DNA of 39,972 nucleotides from Actinomycetota bacterium (GTDB lineage Bacteria > Actinomycetota > Thermoleophilia > Gaiellales > Gaiellaceae): the NCBI GenBank assembly GCA_005884005.1, contig VAWI01000026.1, positions 1 through 39,972 on the forward strand, written 5' to 3'. The notes under the pieces are model-generated. The model did not search any database and had not been told where the DNA came from. It saw nothing but the letters and a program-made list of their open reading frames with translations. Below are positions 6,965-13,233 of this stretch, in pieces. The stretch's first letter is position 1; every line of letters starts with the position of its first letter. The position numbers were made by a program, and so were the translations under genes.

Positions 6965-7653
6965 GGGCGCGGGACGTCGAGCTGATCGTCACAGGCGACG
7001 AAGAGTCTGCGGCGAAGCGGGTCGCCGAGATCCTCGCGGAGTCGGCGCGCGGCGGCGACGAGATTGCGCTCACGGGCGGCTCGACTCCGGGTCGTGCATA
7101 CGAGCTCGCCGCCGAGCTCGAGCCCGACTGGAGCGCCGCAGGCGTCTGGTGGGGCGACGAGCGGTGCGTGCCGCCGGACGACGAACGGTCGAATTTCGGG
7201 CTCGCACGAGACACGCTCTTCGCCAAGCTCGAGGCTCAGCCCGGTCGAGTGCATCGGATCCGCGGCGAGGACGATCCTGCCGCTGCGGCGGCCTTGTACG
7301 AGCGGGAGCTGCGGGGTACCACGCTCGACCTGGTCCTGCTCGGGCTCGGCCCGGACGGGCACGTCGCGTCGCTCTTTCCGAACGCGCCGGAGCTGGCCGA
7401 GACCGAACGCCTCGCGCTTCCCGCCGAGCCGAAGCTCGAACCTTTCGTCGAGCGCGTGACGCTGACGCCACCCCCGCTTCGGAGCGGCCGCCGCATCGTC
7501 TTCCTGGTCGCCGGGGAGCAAAAAGCCGAGGCCGTCGCCGCTGCGCTCGCCGGCCCGCCCGACCCAGCTGTGCCGGGCAGCGTGATCCGGGCGGAGAGCG
7601 GCGAAACGCTCGCGGTTCTGGATCAGAACGCCGCTTCGCGGTTGCGCGACTAG
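6961..7653 (+). CDS. pgl: 6-phosphogluconolactonase
   Basis: This enzyme hydrolyses 6-phosphogluconolactone to 6-phosphogluconate in the oxidative pentose phosphate pathway. The 230-residue DevB/SOL-family protein shows GGSTPGRAYELAA (about 38-50), WWGDERCVPPDDERSNFGLA (about 62-81) and LLGLGPDGHVASLFP (about 125-139), which line the phosphosugar site. The GTG start at 6961 overlaps the proC stop. The usual neighbours zwf and gnd are absent from this window, so pgl has been separated from the rest of the pathway and placed with proC. The C-terminus ends just before an AT-rich promoter-like stretch for the next gene. Confidence 0.93.
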   Translation: MRARDVELIVTGDEESAAKRVAEILAESARGGDEIALTGGSTPGRAYELAAELEPDWSAAGVWWGDERCVPPDDERSNFGLARDTLFAKLEAQPGRVHRIRGEDDPAAAAALYERELRGTTLDLVLLGLGPDGHVASLFPNAPELAETERLALPAEPKLEPFVERVTLTPPPLRSGRRIVFLVAGEQKAEAVAAALAGPPDPAVPGSVIRAESGETLAVLDQNAASRLRD

Positions 7654-7671
7654 ACAACGGACCGCGTTTCC

Positions 7672-7691
7672 ATATATATACGCGGGTAGTG
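7672..7691 (+). promoter_or_regulatory. TATATATA element at a probable leaderless start
   Basis: An isolated TATATATA at about 7673-7680 lies 8-10 bases before the GTG at 7689 in otherwise very GC-rich DNA, with no Shine-Dalgarno between. This fits a -10 element for a leaderless mRNA starting at or near the GTG. The self-complementary sequence could also be an operator for the encoded regulator. Confidence 0.4.
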
Positions 7692-8234
7692 TCTTCACCC
7701 GAGTCGCAGCCGCCGCTACTCGACGTCTTCACCATCGACCGTCCAGAGCAACTGAAGGCCCTCGGCCACCCGTTGCGCCTGCGCGTCCTCGAGATGTTGG
7801 GACAGAGCGAGGAGGGGTCGCTGACGAACCGCGAGCTCGCACAGCGGTTGGGCGTCGACCCCGGTCACCTCCACTTCCACGTCCGGATGCTGTTGCGAGC
7901 GGGTTTGATCGATCTCGCCGTTGGCGGAAGAGGCCGGGAGAAGCCGTACCGAGCCGTCGCCCGCACGGTGCGCGTCGCGCCCGAGCTCGTTTCGACAGGG
8001 CTCGGCACCGATGTCCGCGCATCGATGCTCGACGATCTCCAGCGAGCCTGGGACGCGTTCGGCGCCTCAGGGAAGTTTCGGATTACCCAGACCACGGTGC
8101 GAATTCCCGCCGAACGCGCGCTGCGGCTGATCGAAGAGATCGCGGAAAAGGTGCGGGACGAAGAGACCGACGATGCAGAGCCGCTCGTGGTCACTGCGTT
8201 CATGCACCCGGTGCGCACCGGCAGCACGGAGTAG
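7689..8234 (+). CDS. ArsR-like winged-helix transcriptional regulator
   Basis: The protein has 181 residues. A winged-helix domain begins after a short N-terminus: RPEQLKALGHPLRLRVLEML (about 18-37) is the hallmark first helix. SLTNRELAQRLGVDPGHLHF then contains the recognition helix, and a basic wing is rich in GRGREKPYRA. The C-terminal half (about 95-181) is helical and contains an RITQTTVRI strand; it may bind a ligand or form the dimer. No metal-binding cysteine motif is present, so this is not a classical metal sensor. The longer upstream frame is only a shadow of pgl. The target is unknown, but autoregulation at the AT-rich start region is plausible. Confidence 0.8.
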   Translation: MSSPESQPPLLDVFTIDRPEQLKALGHPLRLRVLEMLGQSEEGSLTNRELAQRLGVDPGHLHFHVRMLLRAGLIDLAVGGRGREKPYRAVARTVRVAPELVSTGLGTDVRASMLDDLQRAWDAFGASGKFRITQTTVRIPAERALRLIEEIAEKVRDEETDDAEPLVVTAFMHPVRTGSTE

Positions 8235-8296
8235 CGCGAAAACGAAGCTGTTTCAGGAAGGGTCAGCGATACCGTTCCTGCCAACCGGGAAGAAAC

Positions 8297-8350
8297 GGAC
8301 GCCCGGCCAAGCCGGGGCGTCCTTTAGGTCGGCGTCGCAAGCGAGCGCCT
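8297..8350 (-). repeat. two-hairpin dispersed element, copy A (also acts as terminator)
   Basis: On the minus strand the element begins directly at the stop codon of the TPR gene. It has a small hairpin (8331-8349, tcgcttgcga core), a linker, then a strong GC hairpin (8297-8322) with a short loop. On the plus strand the strong hairpin is followed by TTTA, so it may terminate transcripts from both sides. It matches copies at 18315, 24224, 24335 and 30648. Its reverse complement shares a 21-base identical block with 32201-32221. Confidence 0.75.
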
Positions 8351-9033
8351 TAGACTGGAAGCAACGACGAGGAGAGCTCGACGGCGATCCCGCGGCGGGC
8401 GGCCAGAGCCTGGAGGACGAGCACGGTGTCCGCTACGGGAATGTCTTCGAGGTACTCGTCGCGCTGCTCGAACGAGTCGAGCACTCCCTCGACGGCGAGG
8501 GCGTAGCCGGGCGCGTCGTGGGCGGCGAGGAACGCGAGGGCATCGCCGACCTCGGCCGGGAAGTCGGCGCGAGTTCGAATCGCGTCGGCTTGGATGCGCG
8601 CGTCTTCGTCGTCGCCGAGCACGAGAAAGGCCAGCCCGGCCGCGTAGCGTCCAATCGGCGAGTCGCTCTCGCCGGCGCCGGCCTCGAGCGCCCAGCGGGC
8701 GTCCTCAGCCGCTCCCTCCCAGTCTTCCGCCAGGAGGCGCGCCTTCATGGCCCCGATCGGGCGGCCCCAGCTTCCCGGCGGCGCCTCGGCAAAGCTTTCG
8801 CGATAGCGCTCGGCGGCCCTGATGAGGCGGGCGGCGGCTTCATCGCGACGGCCGTCCATCAGCAGCGCGAGTCCCGCGCCGGCGGAAGCGTTGCCGAGGC
8901 GCGTCAGCTGGCGCTGGCGTGAATCGGCGTCGGCTGCTTCGGGCAGACGGCTCTCGCCGTCTCGATAGCGCGCCTCCTCGCGATCGACGTGGGCCTGCCA
9001 GTCCTCACCGGGGCCGGCTTCTTGGTTAGGCAC
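8350..9033 (-). CDS. helical TPR-like protein of unknown function (227 aa)
   Basis: The preferred start is the GTG at 9033, preceded by GGAGGAGG (spacing about 6). The frame remains open further upstream but has no comparable ribosome site there. The protein is entirely alpha-helical, with repeat-like units such as GNASAGAGLALLMDGRRDEA and GRYAAGLAFLVLGDDEDA, suggesting three or four tetratricopeptide-type repeats. It has no signal peptide or DNA-binding domain. It is divergent from the beta-oxidation genes across a region with tandem repeats, so it may be controlled by the same regulator. No specific function is assigned. Confidence 0.7.
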   Translation of the reverse strand: MPNQEAGPGEDWQAHVDREEARYRDGESRLPEAADADSRQRQLTRLGNASAGAGLALLMDGRRDEAAARLIRAAERYRESFAEAPPGSWGRPIGAMKARLLAEDWEGAAEDARWALEAGAGESDSPIGRYAAGLAFLVLGDDEDARIQADAIRTRADFPAEVGDALAFLAAHDAPGYALAVEGVLDSFEQRDEYLEDIPVADTVLVLQALAARRGIAVELSSSLLPV

Positions 9034-9095
9034 AGCCAACCTCCTCCCCGTGTCGAGCGTATCGAGCTTCGGCGCGCGGGTGGGTGACGGAAGCG

Positions 9096-9165
9096 CGCCG
9101 AAAGCGTGACGATCGCTGGAGCTGCGGGCCTCGCCGAAAGGTGACAATCGCTCGAGCTGTGGGCC
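9096..9165. repeat. two imperfect 34-35-bp direct repeats in a divergent promoter region
   Basis: Copies at 9096-9130 and 9132-9165 each begin cgccgaaa, continue with a GTGAC(G/A)ATCGCT core and end in gctg(c/t)gggc. A weaker third core, ggtgacggaagc, lies at about 9083-9094. They lie between the TPR gene and the thiolase, the expected place for an operator of the fatty-acid operon. Confidence 0.65.
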
Positions 9166-9191
9166 GACACCCATCCACTAGCCTTGTCTCG

Positions 9192-10370
9192 ATGCGCGAG
9201 CTCCGGGAGGTCTACTACGTCGACGGTGTTCGCAGCGCATTCGGGCGCGCCGGGCCGAAGGGCATCTTCTGGCGCACCCGGGCGGACGACATGGCAGTCA
9301 AGCTCGTCCGCGAGCTGCTGCGCCGCAACGGCTCGCTGCCGCCGGAGCGGATCGACGACGTCGTCTTCGCCGCCACTGCCCAGGTCGGCGACCAGGGGCT
9401 AACGCTCGGGCGCGACGTCGCCTTGCTGGCGGGCCTGCCCCGAACGGTTCCCGGCTTCGCGGTCGACCGCATGTGCGCGGGCGCCCTGACCGCGATCACT
9501 GCCGGCGCCGGCGAGATCGCGATGGGCGCGGCGGACGTCATTCTTGCGGGCGGCGTCGAGCACATGGGACGCCATCCGATGCTCGAAGACGTGGATTACA
9601 ACCCGCGTTTCGTCGCCGAGCGCCTGATCGACCCGTCGGCGGCCACGATGGGCCAGACGGCGGAGAACCTGCACGACCGGTTTCCTCAGCTTACGAAGGA
9701 CGAGGCCGATGCTTATGCGGTCCGCTCGCACCACCGTCTCGCCGAGGCCTGGCGCAACGGCGTCATGCGAGAGACCGTCGTGCCGATGGCCGTTCACACC
9801 GACAGCGGGTGGCGCGAGGCTGACGGCGACGAGTTCCTGCGACCCGGCACCTCTCTCGGCGCGATCCGCGACCTGCCGACACCTTTCCGGGCCGGTGGCC
9901 GTGTCACTGCCGGCAATTCGGCGGGCCTTACCGATGGCGCGACCGTTTCCCTGCTCGCCTCGGGTCGCGCGGCGGAGGATCTCGGCCTCGAGCCGAAGCT
10001 GCGGCTCGTCTCCTTCTCCTTCGCCGGCGTCGAGCCGGAGTTGATGGGCATCGGGCCGGTGCCCGCTACGAGGAGAGTTCTCGAGCAGGCCGGCCTGACC
10101 CTCGACGAGGTCGATGCCTTCGAGCTCAACGAGCCGTTCGCCGTGCAGGTGCTGACGTGGTGCGACGGCATGGGAGTGTCGCCGGACGACGAGCGCCTGA
10201 ACCCCTACGGCGGCGCAATCGCCTGCGGCCACCCCCTTGCGGCGACGGGCGTGCGCCTCGTCGCGCAGATCGCCTATGCGTTGCGCGAACGCCCGAGCGC
10301 CCGCTATGGGCTGACGGCTCTCTGCGTGGGGATGGGCATGGGCGCGGCGCTCCTGTGGGAGCGTGTCTAA
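9192..10370 (+). CDS. fadA: acetyl-CoA acyltransferase (thiolase), FadA type
   Basis: This 392-residue thiolase cleaves 3-ketoacyl-CoA with CoA in the last step of beta-oxidation. The nucleophile is C95 in DRMCAGALTA. The second and third active-site motifs are GGAIACGHPLAATG (H347) and LCVGMGMG (C378), and NEPFA replaces the more usual NEAFA. The DGVRSAFGRAGPKGIF beginning is typical of FadA partners of trifunctional enzymes. The ATG at 9192 is chosen; TAGCCT seven bases upstream would suit a leaderless mRNA. The FadB-like gene follows after 169 bases without an obvious terminator, so a two-subunit fatty-acid oxidation complex is likely. Confidence 0.92.
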   Translation: MRELREVYYVDGVRSAFGRAGPKGIFWRTRADDMAVKLVRELLRRNGSLPPERIDDVVFAATAQVGDQGLTLGRDVALLAGLPRTVPGFAVDRMCAGALTAITAGAGEIAMGAADVILAGGVEHMGRHPMLEDVDYNPRFVAERLIDPSAATMGQTAENLHDRFPQLTKDEADAYAVRSHHRLAEAWRNGVMRETVVPMAVHTDSGWREADGDEFLRPGTSLGAIRDLPTPFRAGGRVTAGNSAGLTDGATVSLLASGRAAEDLGLEPKLRLVSFSFAGVEPELMGIGPVPATRRVLEQAGLTLDEVDAFELNEPFAVQVLTWCDGMGVSPDDERLNPYGGAIACGHPLAATGVRLVAQIAYALRERPSARYGLTALCVGMGMGAALLWERV

Positions 10371-10539
10371 GAGTCTCTTTCATGATGGGCCTCGTCGCCG
10401 GGGTGCGATGGTCGGTTCCTGGCAAGGACGCAGGGAGTGCCCGGATCAGCAGATACGGGCGTGACTGCGATACCAGGGCGGAGCCGGTGGCCGTCCAGCG
10501 CGGCCCGGCGGCTCAGTGCTTCATTGTGAAAGGGGCTCT

Positions 10540-12507
10540 TTGGCGCTGACGCAGTTCAAGCTCGCGCAGGTGATCAAGCCCGAGCTCGAACGGCCGATCG
10601 CCCTCGTGACGATCGACAACGGCGCCGACCACATGAAGCCGACGGTCTTCGGGCGTTCCGCGTTCGAGTCCCTCGAGCAGATCCTGGGCGAGCTCGAGGC
10701 CGATCAGTGGGCCGCGTTGGTGATCACCGGCAAGCCGTACTTTTTCTCCGCGGGAGCCGATCTCGAGGAATTCTCGCTGCGCGGCTTCCCTGAGCTCGCG
10801 CGCGAGGACAGCAGAACCGGACATGAGCTCTTCAGCCGTGTGAGAGCGTTGCCGTACCCCACCGTCGCCGCAATCAACGGGGCCTGCCTGGGCGGCGGGG
10901 TCGAGCTCGCGCTCCATTGCGACGCGCGCACGGTCTCGACCGCGGTTCGCCACTTTGCCTGCCCCGAGTGCCTGCTCGGCATCGTTCCGGGCTGGGGAGG
11001 GACGCAGCTCATCCCGCGCCTCGTCGGGGCCGAGACCGCGATCGCCTTCGTCGTCGAGAACCCGCTGCGCCAGAACAGGATGCTCGACGGCCGCAAGGCG
11101 CACGAGCTCGGCTTCGCCGACCGCCTCCTCGAGCCGGCTGAATTCGTGGACGAGTCGATCGCCTTTGTGGTCGAGCTCGCAACAGATCCGGTCGGTGCGC
11201 GTCCCGGTGCCAGACCCCCGGTCGCGCCCGTTGCGGACGTCTTCGGTAGGGCCCGCGCTCACCTGGACGACACCGTCCATGGCGCTGCGCCTGCGCCCTA
11301 CCGGGCGCTTGACCTGGTCGAGGGTGCGCTCTCGGGTTGGAGCCTCGACGAGGGCTACCGGGCCGAGGAGGACGCGATCGCCGACCTGCTGCCGAGCCCG
11401 CAGGCCCAGGCTTCGCTCTACGCCTTCGATCTCGTCGAACACCGGGCGAAGCAGCGACCGCCGTTCGGCGCCGAGCCCCGGCCCGTCGGCAGGATCGGCA
11501 TCGTCGGCGCCGGCCTGATGGCGACGCAGCTGGCGGCGCTTTTCCTGCGCCGACTCGAGCTGCCACTCGTGATCGCGGACGTCGACGAGCAGGCGCTCGA
11601 ACGGGTCCGCGGAGCGATCGAGGCCGAGTTGAGCGGCCTGGTCGCGAAGGGCCGCTACGACGAGGGCAAGGCGCGCTTCCTGGCCTCCCTCGTCCAAACG
11701 ACCACGGGGCGGGAAGAGTTCGCGGATTGCGAGCTTGTGCTCGAAGCCGTCTTCGAAGAGCTGGAGCTGAAGCGCAGGGTGCTCGCCGAGCTCGAAGCGG
11801 TCGTCGGCCCGAGCTGCGTGCTGGCGACGAACACGTCCGCGCTCTCCGTCACGGCCATGGCCGCCGGGCTCGAGCATCCCGAACGCGTGGTCGGGATGCA
11901 CTTCTTCAACCCGGTCGCGGTCCTCCCGCTCGTCGAGGTCGTTCGCGGCGAGCAGACCGACGACGAAACCGCCGCGACCGCATTCGACCTCGCCCTGAAG
12001 CTGCGCAAGCGCCCCCTGCTCGTCGAAGACGCTCCCGCTTTCGTGGTCAACCGGATCCTGACGCGGCTCCTATCCGCAGTGCTTGCGACGCTCGAACGCG
12101 GGAACTCGATCGAAGAGACAGACGAGGCGATCCTTCGCCTGGGTTTGCCGATGGCGCCCTCCGTACTGCTGCAGATGGTCGGCCCGCGGGTCGCGCAGCA
12201 CGTGCTCGAGACGCTCCACGCCACCTATCCGGACCGCTTTCCGCTCTCGCAAACGCTGGCGAACTACGCGGACGGCCGGAAGGAGATCGTCGTAATCGAG
12301 CAGAGTCCGCTCTCGCAGGACGAGATCCTCGATACCGCTCTAAAGGCGATCGCAGACGAGATCCATCACCTGCTCGAAGAAGGCGTTGTGCCTTCTGCCG
12401 CCGATGTCGACGCTGCGCTGATCCTCGGTGCCGGCTTCCCGTTCTGGCTCGGCGGGATCACCAAGCACCTCGAACACCTGGGCATCTCGGAGAGAATGGC
12501 CTCGTGA
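10540..12507 (+). CDS. fadB: FadB-like enoyl-CoA hydratase / 3-hydroxyacyl-CoA dehydrogenase
   Basis: This bifunctional enzyme hydrates enoyl-CoA and oxidises 3-hydroxyacyl-CoA with NAD. The N-terminal crotonase domain (about 1-190) has GACLGGGVELALHCD and PECLLGIVPGWGG, with both catalytic glutamates (E of GVEL and of PECL). The dehydrogenase domain starts at about 318 with RIGIVGAGLMATQLAALF and contains NTSALSV and the catalytic H in GMHFFNP. The helical C-terminal domain follows. TTG at 10540 is preferred over a GTG at 10516 because GAAAGGGG lies just ahead of it. The 655 residues are slightly short of E. coli FadB. It ends GTGA, overlapping the next gene. The 169-bp gap before it holds nothing recognisable. 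Confidence 0.92.
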   Translation: MALTQFKLAQVIKPELERPIALVTIDNGADHMKPTVFGRSAFESLEQILGELEADQWAALVITGKPYFFSAGADLEEFSLRGFPELAREDSRTGHELFSRVRALPYPTVAAINGACLGGGVELALHCDARTVSTAVRHFACPECLLGIVPGWGGTQLIPRLVGAETAIAFVVENPLRQNRMLDGRKAHELGFADRLLEPAEFVDESIAFVVELATDPVGARPGARPPVAPVADVFGRARAHLDDTVHGAAPAPYRALDLVEGALSGWSLDEGYRAEEDAIADLLPSPQAQASLYAFDLVEHRAKQRPPFGAEPRPVGRIGIVGAGLMATQLAALFLRRLELPLVIADVDEQALERVRGAIEAELSGLVAKGRYDEGKARFLASLVQTTTGREEFADCELVLEAVFEELELKRRVLAELEAVVGPSCVLATNTSALSVTAMAAGLEHPERVVGMHFFNPVAVLPLVEVVRGEQTDDETAATAFDLALKLRKRPLLVEDAPAFVVNRILTRLLSAVLATLERGNSIEETDEAILRLGLPMAPSVLLQMVGPRVAQHVLETLHATYPDRFPLSQTLANYADGRKEIVVIEQSPLSQDEILDTALKAIADEIHHLLEEGVVPSAADVDAALILGAGFPFWLGGITKHLEHLGISERMAS

Positions 12508-13106
12508 ACGACGACTGGCGGATCAGAATCGACTTGGAGGAAGAGCATGCCGAGGGCCTGCTCGAGCGGCTCGGGCTCGACCTCGGCTCCGAAGCCCGCA
12601 AGCTGGCCGAGGAGCTCGAAGGCCGGCGTCTCGTCGTCTCCCGCGACGACGACACGCTCTTCGTCTATGCGGGCTCGAAGCCGGAAGCCGAGCAAGCCCG
12701 CGCTGTCATCGAAGCCGAGCTTCGCGAGGTCGGCGCCCAGGGTCGCGTGGGCCCGATCGAGCACTGGCTCACGCACGAGGACCGCTGGGACGACGAGCCA
12801 CCCGAGACGTTCGAGCCCGAGCAGGAGGTTCTCGAACAAGGCCTCTCGCCTTGGGAGGTGCGACTCGAGGCCGCCTCGCCCGAGGAAGCGCAAACCCTCG
12901 CCCGCAAGCTCGAGGCGGAGGGCTACAGCGTCGTCCGGCGTTACACGTTCGTCCTCGTAGGCGCGGAATCAGAAGACGCGGCTCAAGAGCTTGCAAAACG
13001 GCTACATGGGGAGGCCGAGGCGAGCGGAGAGCTCGTCTACGAAGCGCTGCCGCAAAACCCATTCGTCATCTTCGGCGGTTTGGGCGGTTCGGGCACTCCT
13101 CTCTGA
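12504..13106 (+). CDS. hypothetical protein with an internal duplication (200 aa)
   Basis: The GTG at 12504 shares bases with the FadB stop, so it is translationally coupled to the beta-oxidation genes. The protein appears to hold two related halves. Each starts with a W-x-(I/V)-R-(I/L) strand, then an acidic helix, then a strand (RDDDTLFVYAGS; RRYTFVLVGAES), then a helix rich in A, E and Q. This looks like two ferredoxin-like (ACT-type) folds in tandem, joined by an acidic linker near PPETFEPEQEVLEQG. It has no catalytic motif, signal peptide or membrane helix. A regulatory or ligand-binding role is only a guess. Confidence 0.75.
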   Translation: MNDDWRIRIDLEEEHAEGLLERLGLDLGSEARKLAEELEGRRLVVSRDDDTLFVYAGSKPEAEQARAVIEAELREVGAQGRVGPIEHWLTHEDRWDDEPPETFEPEQEVLEQGLSPWEVRLEAASPEEAQTLARKLEAEGYSVVRRYTFVLVGAESEDAAQELAKRLHGEAEASGELVYEALPQNPFVIFGGLGGSGTPL

Positions 13107-13150
13107 GTTCTCGTCCTCTCTAACTTCTCCAAGCCCCCGGAAATGGGGTA

Positions 13151-13229
13151 TGCTGCGTCAGCGAGGCCCGCCAAAGGGGTAATGCGGGCTCGCTTCTCAT
13201 TACGAGGTTGCAGCACTGAAAAGTGCTGC
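13151..13229 (+). promoter_or_regulatory. structured leader of the helicase gene with competing helices
   Basis: A perfect 8-bp stem GCAGCACT/AGTGCTGC with a GAAA tetraloop (13210-13229) ends 4 bases before the ATG. An upstream imperfect stem pairs 13161-13171 with 13184-13193. A GTAATG (13179-13184)/CATTAC (13198-13203) pairing would compete with it. TGCTGCGTC occurs at 13151 and again at 13224, so GCAGCA could pair with either copy. This looks like a translational switch, but no known riboswitch class is recognised. Confidence 0.45.
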
Positions 13230-13233
13230 GTCG

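Noticed and set aside
9084-9191. Upstream extension of the thiolase frame
   Set aside because: It crosses the tandem repeats and promoter region; thiolase homology starts at the ATG at 9192.
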